From Haemonchus contortus (Eukaryota > Nematoda > Chromadorea > Rhabditida > Trichostrongylidae): DNA of 64,000 nucleotides. Made by a program: the position numbers and the translations under genes. This document shows positions 48,429-60,076 of the stretch, piece by piece; the stretch's first letter is position 1, and each line of letters starts with the position of its first letter. The stretch lies in contig LS997566.1 in assembly GCA_000469685.2 (NCBI GenBank), forward strand, positions 4,440,804 through 4,504,803. The letters are read 5' to 3'. The notes under the pieces are model-generated. The model made no database searches. It was not told the DNA's origin and saw nothing but the letters and a program-made list of their open reading frames with translations.

Positions 48429-48821
48429 ATGGAATGTATAGAAGAAGGCTTGCAGAAAATAGTTGCACAGATCCTGTCGAGATCGAGGGCTTCATTTCTT
48501 ATGGAAGACCTGGAACGGGAATTTGTCAGAACTTTTGCCGCACCCTGTATAGGGGAGGGAAGAAAGTTGTTGATTGTTGACTCGGACGATCTCAGAGATC
48601 TCAGGGTGGGAACTATAGTGGCCAGGAATGGCTTTTTTGTTCCTGAGCGATTGAAAGTCATGGGGAGTATCCTACATTGTCTGGTTCAGTGTGTTAAAGA
48701 GCATCCGGTTATGGTTCTGGGCTGGGGAAACCTCCATTGGACCCAATCATGCTTCTGTGATGGTCGCACCTTCCCAACGCCGTATGTACCTGGTGGGATA
48801 CAAAGCCTAGATGGAAGATAA
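48429..48821 (+). CDS. Unassigned 130-codon open frame
   Basis: This is the longest plus-strand frame outside repeats. It begins 35 bases beyond the 5' end of the maT pseudogene, on the opposite strand. It reads MECIEEGLQKIVAQILSRSR.., a helical, charged first 45 residues ('LMEDLEREFVRTF'), then 'KLLIVDSDDLRDLRVGTIVA'. The second half (from about residue 80) looks less protein-like. I do not recognise the family. It could be a single exon of an unmodelled gene, part of an older repeat, or chance. No convincing splice partners were seen nearby. Confidence 0.2.
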   Translation: MECIEEGLQKIVAQILSRSRASFLMEDLEREFVRTFAAPCIGEGRKLLIVDSDDLRDLRVGTIVARNGFFVPERLKVMGSILHCLVQCVKEHPVMVLGWGNLHWTQSCFCDGRTFPTPYVPGGIQSLDGR

Positions 48822-48829
48822 ATTGCTGG

Positions 48830-50470
48830 CAAGTATAAATTTTTCTTGTATCTAACGACGAAAGACGTTGCCAACAAAAACCCGAAGATGACTTCTAGAG
48901 ATTATTATGAAAAATTGTTGTTATGAAAGATATCTGTTCAGAAAGTAAACAAGAGTAAAGTTCTTGGAGCCGTTCAACGAAATCAGCAAATTGTGAACTG
49001 TCGAAGAGAACAAATGCAGAGAAGTAGCTATTTTTTGAGTCACGAGTGGTTGATCAATCAAGAGAGCAGACAATAAGTATGAGTGCATGCAGTGCTAACT
49101 TCCTCATTGTCGACCGAAATTCAAATAGTAATAGAAAAAGTCTGGGAAAACAGGTATTCCAGGCCTCGTTAATACTTATTACAACAGCTGCGAATATTCA
49201 AGTGAAACGGGACTGATGCCACAAAGAATAGTGGGTTTATGAAGGAAATTGGCGTCGACCAGCAATCTATCTATCGCCGTATGGCAACACGAAAGATTAG
49301 AAAGTAGAAAAGAACGTCCTGTCCGTGACTTTAGGAAGCGCTCAAAAGATCATCATCTATCAGTCCAAATGAATTAAATGATAAATAAATTACTTGACGG
49401 GGACGAAAACTAGTTACAATAGTCATATAGTCTGAATCCAGCATGTGCCGAAGGTTTGTCACCTATTTCTCGTTATTGGTTGTGTGAGACAATTAATTTT
49501 TTTGAAGGCACCGTTTACCATAAAAATAATTTGTGATATGTTATCCTAGGATGAACCTCTGGTCTCCCAGGAGCGCACTTGGGACTTCGCCAGATCGGCA
49601 AACGATTTTTAAATGTCGCACAGGAAGACCTTAGAGGCACAGTTCACGATAATTTTAGGTAATCCAGATTATGACGAAAAATGGAAGATAAGATGGAAAA
49701 TAGCCCGATGAAGGCGAAGGAACTGCATGAATCGGTGTTCTCAAAGTGAAAAAAGGCTCCAAAGGCTCACCCATTCTCAGCCTCTTGGGGTAAGAAATTA
49801 GATAAGGGATCGAGACAGCAAAAGAATATCACAGGAAAAAAATGGGAGAACAACATCCCCTCATCACTCGGCGATCAGCTGATTGTGTGCGGGTCCTAGA
49901 GCGAATAATTGCAATCTGTATCGTCTCGACTCTCGTCCGACGTGACATTGTTCGAGAGGCAGAAAGCCCCGTGAGCCAGCAACAGGGAATTATCGTGAAC
50001 TATGCCTTTAAAGGAGCCCCGGCTAAATCGGCTTTAGCGACGTGCACACCCATAAGTGGCCGTGTTACGACGACCTTGTTAAGGTTGCACCATATATGAT
50101 GAAGCGTTTGTACTCTGATGAATATTACGCTTATATAGGAGACACCCAGACGACTACAGACACATAATCTCGAACAACCGCCTTCACGAGCGACTCATCA
50201 CCTTACACTCATGAAAAATTAATTATCTTTCCAATCCTGACCTCATATACTTTTATTTCCAGATGTCCGCTTTCTTTCGTCTGTGCGTTACTGGGTCACA
50301 TTGATAAGTGCGAAATAGTCATTTTATACCATAAAAAACCTGAGCAAAGAATCTCAGAACACATGTAATGACTAAAACTTATGTCAAATCCATCTGCAGC
50401 ATTGACGACTACAAAAATAAACAAAAAAAGAAGGAAAAAATCAAGGGCTCATACAAATTTCTAAACTAGA
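48830..50470. other. Intergenic stretch downstream of globin 3
   Basis: No supported gene. A plus-strand frame at 49842-50099 (85 codons) has no recognisable motif. It contains the 3' flank of globin 3. Confidence 0.5.
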
Positions 50471-50472
50471 GA

Positions 50473-52457
50473 TTAAACATGGGGCAGTCCAAGGGTCTTC
50501 AGATGTTTTTGGCATTCCTCGTTGAATACCTCCCCTACTTGCTTCCAGGCGGCTTTCTGCTCGTCAGTCAGTTTTCCACGTGATTGTAAAAAGTTCACAA
50601 ATACATCGAAGAATGCCTAGAATTTTTGTGATTAAGAGGTTATCATTGTAGGATCATCATTTATCAAATTATCACTTCTTATCAATTGTGATTATCAACC
50701 TATTTTTTGCTAACTCAGCATAAGAAGTAAAAATGACAGAGTTTTTACTCACGCTCCACAATTCTGGAGCCATCTTGTACTGACGATGTCTGTTAATGGT
50801 TTCCCGAGCGTATGCACGGAATGTTGGCTCCTGCAATTTTGATTTTCTCATTTTGACTACTACTAATAATTATTATTTATTAGTCACTATTATTATTCAC
50901 TAATTATTATTTATTAATTACTAACTCATACTAGAGAGCCATTTCCTTCATGAACGTTGTTTCATCGAAGAGATGGGACATTCTTTATGCAGCCTCTTTT
51001 TAACATTTGAGTGGCCTAGGTTCTCTATTAGATTCACAGTAATCCAGTCAACATGTTACAGTAACCTCACTCATAGATTCTGTTGGAATTTTCAATTCCA
51101 TCAATTTAATGTGCAAATAATATGTGGAAGGAAATCAAAACCGTTGTCCCTATTAGATACACCCCTTTTTTGACTGGAGAGAGAGAAACCCCTCCAAACC
51201 CCGGCATTGTGCCGTGGAAGTCAACCCTGATGCTTACCGGTAGAGACCAAAAATCTATGTGGAGTGCAAAATTGCATTTCATCGAGCAAACTTTTAGAGC
51301 ATATGAAATGACAACTAAATAAACAGCCAATCAAGTAAACAAAACCAATAAGCTCACATCGTCGAAAGTGTCGGCCAGAATATGCATGGCCAGCTGAATG
51401 CGTTGTCCCTGTTTGTCAAATCTGAACATTTCTGAATAGTACGTATTGAAAGGCTCTGAAAGGTTGGCCAAATAGACTGTGAAACAAATCAGCTAAGTAC
51501 AACTGCCGGACTTGTGCCGGCAATTTCACAAAGTACCTGCCAAGTTTGATTTACTGTGAGCTGCGATTATGTTTTAAAGACATTCCACTAAAGTTCTTTT
51601 TATTTTCTCTTTTTTACGGTCGAGTACCTTTCCCAAAACGAAAAGAAACCTTTTTTGTCGACTTCGAAACAAGCGTGTGACTCGCCCGAAACTAATCATT
51701 GACGTTGTTAGTAATCACTTTAGAAGAACAAAAAGGGTTAAAAAGTTTTTATTGTCAGTTACCAGACATCTTTACTTTGTTAGATAGTATAGGAAATTTG
51801 AGGAAATTCGTCGTTTTGTAAAACTTACCGATCACTTTTCTGAACATCGTCTGCAGTGAAGTGTTCTGCTCCTTTGAAATATTTGCGAAGATCAGGGTGG
51901 TGGGAGAACATACTGGAACAACGACAGCTTGCAATTAAGGTAATTCGCTGAGTTACGCTCTTTTATTACCCTCCCATAATCACCTTCCCAATAGAATTGA
52001 TACTAAATGCCTTAATGCCTCTTCACCTCTGCGGTATCTAGTCCTGTAGCAGTACCTTCCCGAACTGTCAGGCTATTCTCGGAAAGGATTCATGGCAGCT
52101 CTTTCAGAGTGGGTGAAAATTGTGTTCTTAGATGATCCCATACGATTTTGCTTTTCAGTTTTGCGAGGATTTTTGAATGGGAATGATTGATTGACGAGGT
52201 CTCCATCGCGCGTTCCTTTATTTCATACAAAATCAACAGCAAAAATTATCCTTAGAAAACCAAATAAGTACTCTCAACAACAAGCCATTCTTGACTACAC
52301 AACGTGTAAATGATAAAAATAATCATTCCCATTTATGGATACTTACTATTTGTAGAATTCCTTGGCGCCTTGAATTTGCTCTTGTGCAGTACCTATAGGC
52401 ATCAATGTCTCGAGTGACTTCTTTGTTTGCATTTTTGCTTCATTAGGGGTCAACATT
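50473..52457 (-). CDS. Globin 3: nematode globin, exons 2-6 (first exon not found)
   Basis: Exons: 52457-52347, 51912-51829, 51421-51358, 50830-50753 and 50616-50473, with the same intron positions and phases as globins 1 and 2. The protein runs from 'MLTPNEAKMQTKKSLETL' through 'AKEFYKYMFSHHPDLRKYF' (candidate Tyr-B10 and Phe-CD1), 'SDRFDKQGQRIQLAMHILAD' (candidate Gln-E7), 'EPTFRAYARETINRHRQYK' (candidate His-F8) and ends 'EECQKHLKTLGLPHV'. It is the most diverged of the three downstream copies. Exon 2 starts in phase 2, so an upstream exon ending in two coding bases (signal peptide) is required. A hydrophobic open stretch just upstream (52460-52576) lacks an ATG in a compatible frame. 160 residues are covered, plus an expected signal peptide. 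Confidence 0.88.
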
Positions 52458-52916
52458 CTGAAGCAACCTTTATCATCGACCTTCTCATATGAGAACTCAC
52501 AAAACAACAAAAATGCTTGAGATAGGATAAGCACTAATGCCGAAGAAGCATAAGAACAGCTAATTGTATCGCCCAATATCTCAGTGCATCAGAGGAAATC
52601 TTCTTTCGAGTAGGAAAGTTGGTAAAAAAAGGTATTGGCATAGTTTGCTTCAATGGTAACATCAGAAAAGGAAGATTGATGGACGAAAGGTGATATGCCA
52701 AACTATCAAGCGGCTTTCAACGATACTATCAATCTTAGACCTTCGCGAATACTTCCATCAATCAAGACATTCATCATCTGTCAGGGTCAAGAGTAACAGT
52801 ACCGGTTCTGCCTTTTCAGTTCTTTACTAGTTATCAGACAGATAGCTCGTTAACCTTTTCCTACTGATATTCATCAGAAAAAGTATGAGTATCGAAAGTT
52901 ATATGTAGCTTGAACA

Positions 52917-53185
52917 GAGTGGATAAAGTGCAGTGGTAGGTGGCGCATTCTCAGACGTGCTTGATTCAAGAATCGAACTTCAAGTCGGCATCCGCGCAGG
53001 TTAGCCAAGCCTTTTATCCCTCAGAGGTCGTGTGAACGGTCTCAGACTCGACAGGGAGGATGACGCTGACTTGTATGACGCTGACCACTGCAAGTCACTG
53101 TTTAGACCATATATACATTCTTTAGGCCACGGTTCGGAATGGAAGTCAAACGCGGGGCGCATTCCTAGAGCTGTATTGATTGGCT
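52917..53185 (+). mobile_element. tRNA-derived SINE upstream of globin 3
   Basis: Head 'aaagtgcagtggtaggtggcgcattctcagacgtgc', an eroded B box (AGAATCGAAC), 'gcaggttagccaagccttttatccctcagaggtcg', a short internal duplication of 'gacgctgacttgtat', and tail 'gtcaaacgcggggcgcattcctagagctgtattgattgg'. It lies about 460 bases upstream of exon 2 of globin 3. Confidence 0.85.
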
Positions 53186-53189
53186 CCAA

Positions 53190-54930
53190 AAGAAACTTGA
53201 ACTTATCTGGCTAGAAGGACAAGGGGATGTACTTATTATCACCATCTATTTGTCGAAAAGGTCAGCCAACTAGGAAGTGTTGGTGACCCACAAACAATGG
53301 GCGGCTGCCTTTCTGGAGCAGGAGATGAACAAATGTCGTAATGGATACTATTCTCAGAAAGAGACGCAATAATGTATGAGTGTTTGAGAGGAGTGGGTGG
53401 AACTTGATTGTGGCGATTGGAAACGAAAAAGTTGAGGACTGCAAATGGTTTCATCCTGAGAATAGAAACCTTCGCGGAAAAAATTGATTCTTTAGAGCAA
53501 AAACACAAGAGTTCCTAGAAAGAGAAACAACCTCGAAGATCATGAGATGGTTTTTAGCAGGAGGAGACAAAAAGCCTAAGCCAAGCAGACTTCTTCTTCA
53601 GCTACTGGTTTTCTCATTATCAGCACGAAGACCTGGTAGGTCCTATAAAGAAAACGACTAACATTCGAACATCTCCGGTCAGCACCTTTGTTCTTAAGCA
53701 GTGAGGTCTTTGTAGTGTTCGGGGCGACCCTAACAACAGATTCGGGAGGGTTGTTAGCCACTTTGAAATTTCAAGTGACTGGTCAAGGGAAATATAAGTT
53801 TGGAGCTCCCATGTAGTGCAGTGCGGGAGGGCCATTCGATCAATAGGGCACAATTCGGAAGCTATGAATGGATATGATGGCTTTTCTGACTGAAAATTTT
53901 GCAAGATAGGGTTGATCGAAACATATTCTTTTTATCCAGGATATTTCATTGGCCTACAGAGGTAGAGGATAGATGGTAGATGATACCGATTGTCAAGAAA
54001 GGAACTGGTATATTGTTGAATGAACTAGACTGGGTGCGATTGAATGGGTTACCTGTATGTTTACTGTTGGCGTTTACCTATCAGTAAGTAAACCAAATTG
54101 AGCGAGTAGGCTTTACTTCACACGAGAGAAGCTCTCCATCAGCATAAGTATGATCTGGTAATCATAAACTTAAAAGTCTAATGAAACCTTTGACTATGTT
54201 GCTAGGAAACGATGAACAGAAGTGAGTCTTCGGGAGGGGATTAGTATGAAGGTAATCGCCTATCACTGAGCTAGAGGGCTTCATAATGGGATTGACAAGG
54301 AGTACAGTATAGGTTTCAAGGTTGTCAAAGAATCTGGTTTAAGCATAAGTATGAAACTTGGGGAAGATCCTGTGGGAGGATAGTATGGGAGTTTGATTAC
54401 ATATTACTGTGGCAGGAGTTTTTTCGCATTATCTCTTCTCGAGGTTAATGTTTTTAAAAAGATAGAAAAGCTACGTGCTTAGGTATTCGGGCGAATAGCC
54501 TGATGGTATGCGTGTGTGGGGTGGGGCAGTGGGAGGAGTTGCCATGAAAGTTGGAAAAACTTTTTATTGCCTTGGAAACGACCCCTACACATTACGAGCT
54601 GATACAACCAAGGTCGAGCTGGGTTTCGGTCGGTGGCCAATGGATGATGGACAATAACCACCGAACAAATGACTAGCAAGTTCTCCCTGGAACACGATAA
54701 AAACAATAATTATCATTCAGTAATTGTAGGTTTAATATATTTTATTGTCTAATTTTGTTTACTCGTTAGGAACAAATAAATAAAACGGTTCATTCCGTTA
54801 AATGATGAATATAGTTAAGTATGAGAGAATAGTCAGCTACATATTTGCACCACGAGGTGCCCTTGCTCGCAAAAGTTTCTACCAAGGAAAGGTGGAAAAG
54901 CGATTTTAAGCAATTTGTACCGGCGATCAA
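53190..54930. other. Intergenic stretch between globins 3 and 4
   Basis: No supported gene or shared repeat. The missing first exon of globin 3 may lie at its left end. The right end holds the globin 4 3' flank. Confidence 0.5.
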
Positions 54931-54935
54931 TCAAA

Positions 54936-57101
54936 TCAAACATGTGGAAGTCCAAGAGTCTTCAAATGGCTTTGACATTCCTCATCGAATAGATTCCCCA
55001 TTTGTTTCCATGCAGCTTTCTGATCATCAGTCAGTGGTTTACGTGAATTCAGAAAGTTCTCATACACGGTAAAGAATGCCTAAAAAATGGATTCTATCGG
55101 AAAAAATATCGTGAAGAATATGGGGTTATGAAGCAATAGAACAAAATAAATGAATGAGTAAACAACACTTGAAAAATAAATAAGTAAATATATATAGGAA
55201 AGATAGCCTGGGAAGGGTGTTATGGCTGTGAGTTTGAAAAGTTTGACAGAGTTTCAAATTTTTCTCTTCAAATTTTTAACTTTAAAGCTTGAAATTTCTA
55301 GTTTCTACTTTGCTGACTGATAATATAAATTATTGCAAAGTAGAATGCAGTGTGAAAATTATAATTTAAATTGTAGCTTCATTAGATTCATTATAACCGC
55401 TCTTAAAATAAAATTGTTTGCCTTAACAAGGAAATTCTCTGGAAAACTACTTACTGCCCACAAATCCGGAGTCATTTTGAATTGTCGATGTCTGTTAACA
55501 GTTTCGCGAGCGTAAGCACGGAATGTTGGCTCCTGTAACCTCGTAGTCATTTTCAGCCTTGGAAGATTTTACATATCCACAAAGAAGGATCTGAAGGACC
55601 AATGAGCCTAATCTCAATTCTAATCTGCTCCAAGGGCCCTGGTATTTTAGATTTGGCACAACTAAGTATCTGCTCTATCTTCTTGACTGTACGGCTGGAT
55701 TCTCCTTTACTCTTTCGTCATATGAACATCCCAAGCAATCTCGCTCATCAGCAGGGTCTGCTGTTCTTGTAAGTTGCCACCTTTTCCTTCTATCCACGTG
55801 AACCCCTCCTATCCTTATGAGCAAGCCCACGAACTTTTCGATACGTAGTTTTTTTCTATTTATTTAGTTAACATTGCAATTAACGGCAAAGGATCGCCAT
55901 TGAGAAAACTCGAGAAAAAAAAGTAATTTTTATAACTCACATCATCTATGGTATCAGCTAAAATGTGCACAGCTAACTGGATACGTTGGCCTTGTTTATC
56001 AAATCTGAATGACTCAGTATAAAATGAGGGTAATGAATAATGATACAAAGTTTCCAGCTTTCCAATGTCAATCGATCCGATTCCGTCCGGGTTCGACACT
56101 TATTCGACTTCTATTCGGAGGGGCAAGAATTTTAGAAAGAGTCTCTGGGCTGTGCGAAAAAATCAGATTAGCCATTGCCCACAAGGAATGTCATCCTCTC
56201 GATAAGGCCTGGCTCTAAATCTTGTGTATAAGGCTAGGTAGGCCTGGTAGCTGCCGTAAAAGTATAGCCTGGGATTTGATTTAGTCGTGAACCATAAGTG
56301 TAGTAGGGACACCACTTAATACCAACCTAACTATCCCAGAGTAGATAGCTTTTCCGAAATTGTTCTCTAGAGGAACTCGGGGGTGCCCAAAAAACTGATC
56401 GCCGAATGGTAACTTGAATTTAATACTTTGCAAACTAGGCAGTGCAACTGATATTTGAGAACAGTAAACTGCAAAGTGGTGTAGTGGCAAGTGGCGCATT
56501 ATATCACACGCACGGTCAGGGGTTCGAATCCCGGATCGATGCCCGCCTAGGCCAACCGAGCCTTTCATCCCTTCGGGGTCGGTGAATTGGTACCAGACAC
56601 GTCTGGGAGGATAAAAGCACTGACTTGTACATCGGCTGGCCACTGCAATTCATTGTATAGGCCACATACGCACTCAGTACGCCACTACGATTCTGAATGG
56701 AAGTCGAGTGCGGGGGCGCATCCCTCAGACGGGATTGAGTGACGCCAAAAACTTCATCCTTTAACTTTATAAACTGCAAACTAGTCTCGATAGTCATAAC
56801 GGCCAGGAATTTGTGCTAGTTGACCGATACCGTTCACTTTTCTGAACATCGTCGGCTGTGTAGGTTTCGGCTCCTTTGAAGTATTTACGCAGGTCCGGAT
56901 GATGGGTGAACATGCTGAAATAGATCTGATTTGTATAAGCGCAGTCATCGGCGAATTGCGATGCCAAAGTTTGATTCAAAAAATTTTGCTTACTATTTAT
57001 AAAATTCCTTAGCTCCCTGAATTTCCTGAGCTCCCGTTCCAATTGGCACTGATTGCAGTGACTCTTTCACGTGCTTCTTCAACTCAGCAGGTGTCAGCAT
57101 C
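54936..57101 (-). CDS. Globin 4: nematode globin, exons 2-6 (first exon damaged or not found)
   Basis: Exons: 57101-56994, 56914-56831, 56004-55941, 55532-55455 and 55079-54936; phases agree. The protein starts 'MLTPAELKKHVKESLQSV', with 'AKEFYKYMFTHHPDLRKYF' (candidate Tyr-B10), 'SERFDKQGQRIQLAVHILAD' (candidate Gln-E7), 'ARETVNRHRQFKMTPDLW' (candidate His-F8), and ends 'LKTLGLPHV'. It is closest to globin 5. Intron 3 holds a SINE (56471-56746), and the donor of exon 3 is GTATCG, a weak match. A signal-like frame just upstream (57205-57165, FRSVFLIIAVAMP) lacks an in-frame ATG and a GT donor. Either the true first exon lies further upstream or this gene has lost its start. Confidence 0.86.
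56471..56746 (+). mobile_element. tRNA-derived SINE, best-preserved copy, in globin 4 intron 3
   Basis: Reference copy for the family in this window. It has an A-box-like 'agtggtgtagtggcaagtgg', then 'cattatatcacacgcacggtcag', and a perfect B box GGTTCGAATCC. The tRNA-unrelated body follows: 'gcccgcctaggccaaccgagcc', 'ccttcggggtcggtgaattggtaccagac', 'tctgggaggataaaagcac', 'tacatcggctggccactgcaattcattg', 'ggccacatacgcactcagtacgcc', and 'aagtcgagtgcgggggcgcatcc', ending 'gacgggattgag'. The head resembles a tRNA of the Asp/Glu/Gly type. Transcription by pol III is inferred from the boxes. It is antisense to the globin. Confidence 0.9.
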
Positions 57102-57534
57102 CTGAAAGTCATTTCGGATTCGTTCGTGTCACTGACAGAATTTTGGTAAGCACAGATTTATGGCATGGCAACGGCAATGATGAGGAAGACTGATCGAAAG
57201 GTCTCGATCTTCGGGTCATCATCTGAAATTCTGGTAATGGTTTCAGTTCAATTTCTGACTGATTGGAGCCGCACTAGAATTAAGGGCCGCCTTAGACTTG
57301 AATCTTTCTTTCGAAATTCATTCATCTGCTGGTCTAAGTGCCTATTCATTTATCATCTGAAAATGAAAAAATCCGATCTTACTTGATTCAGTTGGTAGCG
57401 TAAAAGCTCATAGCCGGACTGATAAACATACAATGTTTCATGGTCGGAACGCGAAAAAACAAAATGTAAACAAAATGCCAATATCGTTGAAAGAATTGAT
57501 CGAGGATGGATTCCTCGACGTTAATCAATTTCAT

Positions 57535-57640
57535 TTTAGGATGCGCCCCGCATTCGACTCCTATTCAGAATCATGGTGCAAGTTCGAGTATCTATGTGGC
57601 GTGGATTGCGGTGGCCTGCCGAACTACAGAAGAAATTTTC
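57535..57640 (-). mobile_element. tRNA-SINE 3' fragment, reverse orientation
   Basis: The reverse complement gives 'ggcaggccaccgcaatccacgccacatag' and 'gattctgaataggagtcgaatgcggggcgcatcct', the 3' end of the SINE. It lies about 430 bases upstream of globin 4 exon 2. Confidence 0.8.
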
Positions 57641-60070
57641 ATAGCATCCGCCATCTATCTATCCTCTTCAGAAGGATTCGAAACAGTGGTTTACTCTTCT
57701 AGAAAACTAGGTAGCATGATGCCAAGTGAAACCTGAAACACCTCAAAGAATTGAATGCTCTAGAGTCTGGGTAAAGGGGGACCCACACAGTATCTCGTCG
57801 AATATTTGGGTCAGAAATCAAACAGCATAGCTGTAGAAGGAATAGAACTATAAACAAGAATGTCCATGGCAGAGCAGCTTTTATACAAAGTAGAAACGCT
57901 CATCTCTCACCCCGTCACATCCCCAAAAGGTCGTGATCAAGCCGAAAGGCTTTCTCCAATATCACCATGTTATTAGGTTGCAGAATTCGCTTACTTTATG
58001 TTTTTTCAGCCTTTACACCTTGAGAGAAGTGGGCCTGCTGAATAAATGGAGCGAGCCCTATTCATGTGTTGGCCATACAACTTCAACTGGTGGTTCATCT
58101 AAAAGGAAACCTGGAAGGGACGGAGTGCTTAACTTGCTCAATTTCGATTTCATCTCTCCACTCTGAACAGAGGAAAGGCATCGAACAATGGTCACCAGTA
58201 GTGAAACCTGGAAACTAGTTTATTGCAGTAATGTGGTCGAAAAATTACTCAATAGGTAACCGAATCGAGTTTCGGCAAAATTGCTCCAAAGGTGCTTTGA
58301 TACTTTTGCGAGTGCTGTGCCAAGGACCAAGTGTCGAAGGAAAATGAAGGGAAAAGGTAGGGGAAAATTCAATACAATAGGTATAGGAAAATATAGAAAA
58401 TAAACTACTCTACCGAAATTGTGCAGACGTGACGAAAGGGCTGAGCAAACTTAGAACTATGTATAAAATCACGGCTCCAATGGCAGCAACGACTTGCTAA
58501 ACATGCGGGAAAAAGCGAACAACTGTCAGCAGACAGTTGGGCAATGAAAAACTGATCATTTTTAGGCTCCTGTCATATCTGTTGCAGATTTTAGGCACAT
58601 AGCGTATCTCAACTACTTCTTTATGAGTGCTCGGTATAAGCCTTGAAATCTCAAAAGCTCGGAAACAAGTCTCAGCCATTGAATGACGGGAGGAGGATCA
58701 TAACTGGTAGCAGCTCGTTGATGCATCAAACAATCCCTTTGGAACCTGGGAGGAAGTGTTCTGCAAGGAAAAGTGAAAATTTTCGGTATAGCCAGAATGT
58801 CGAGAATTCGGGTAAAGACCCTATGGGTTGATGCAACCTGATAAGCACGTCACCACAATGTTACCCAGTAGGGAAACCTCACGAGAGGCACACTTGGGTG
58901 TTCGAGGGTGACAGTCTTCTCGAGCGATCGGTCAAGCCATGACTGTCCAGCATTGGACGTGAATCACGTATGTAACATTATAGACATGTAGGAATAACCA
59001 AAGAGAAGCTAGGACGGAAAAAACCTCAGGTAGATGACTACCATGGAAGGAATGATTGACCAGCTAAGTGCAAGCGGTACATCTATTTATACGATTAGGC
59101 GACAGCAAGGTCTCGGTTCGGGCGAAGGCTTTTTTGTGTTGTTGATGGGATGCACCTCGAAATCGAATGTATCGCCTACATCGTACTTATACATCATACA
59201 CCATAGAACAGTGGTTTTCACTCTTACCAACCGACTGTGCACCGACCGCATCTGATTTCTTTCACAGTGTCGAGAAATCTGGTTTGCAGAAGGGCTCGAC
59301 TACCCTTTATGGACGCTTAGCCCTCTCACAGCTGTCTTTAATAATCTACTCCGTGTTCACTCAGTTTTTCCTCGATAGGCACATTACTCTATTCAAGGGC
59401 TACCGTCGAGCATAAATGTTGTCCACTATATGTTCGCAGAGTATGAACGGAGCATCAGTGCCGTCGAATGGAGCGAAGTGGGCGACGCTATGCTCTTATA
59501 CCCTTGATTGTTCTTCAGTGATTGTAAACAGCTGACTTACCAACCCAATTTGATCTAGTGGTCCCTCGCTTTTGAGATCCGATAAACTATTGTGTTCCCA
59601 CGACTAGTCTTGGAAGGAAGGCCAGTAATTCCAACTGACGCCAAGTGATCAAAGTGCATCAGGCAAATGAAGTAGCGTGAGATAGGACGATAAGAAGCCT
59701 GAAGGGGAAGCCCCAAAACCGATTCGAATTGCTTTTGTTTATTTTACTTGATTTTTTTTGGGTTATGAAAAGCTCTTCTTGAAAAGGATTAAAGCGAAGC
59801 TATCCCAAAAGGAGGACGAGAAGAAGAGAATCCACTCGGGAACATCATTCTGGGCATTACTGCACTGTACTAAATGTAAGGTAATGGTATCTTGTACCCG
59901 GACATAACCAAAATGTATTTTTTCTAACACAAAAAAAGTCTGGACAAAAAACACTGTATAACAGTAAACAAATGTAAACACACAGGAGAAATAATTCCAT
60001 AGAGGGTAGAAATATCCGATAGTATCAATAACTATTATCAAAGATCGTATAAGATTCGTTTTGAGTTCAT
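57641..60070. other. Intergenic stretch between globins 4 and 5
   Basis: No supported gene. It contains scattered open frames of at most about 80 codons, without motifs. Confidence 0.5.
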
Positions 60071-60076
60071 ATGACA

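Noticed and set aside
48053..48580. 175-codon plus-strand frame
   Set aside because: Mostly antisense to the maT transposase pseudogene; a shadow of its codons.
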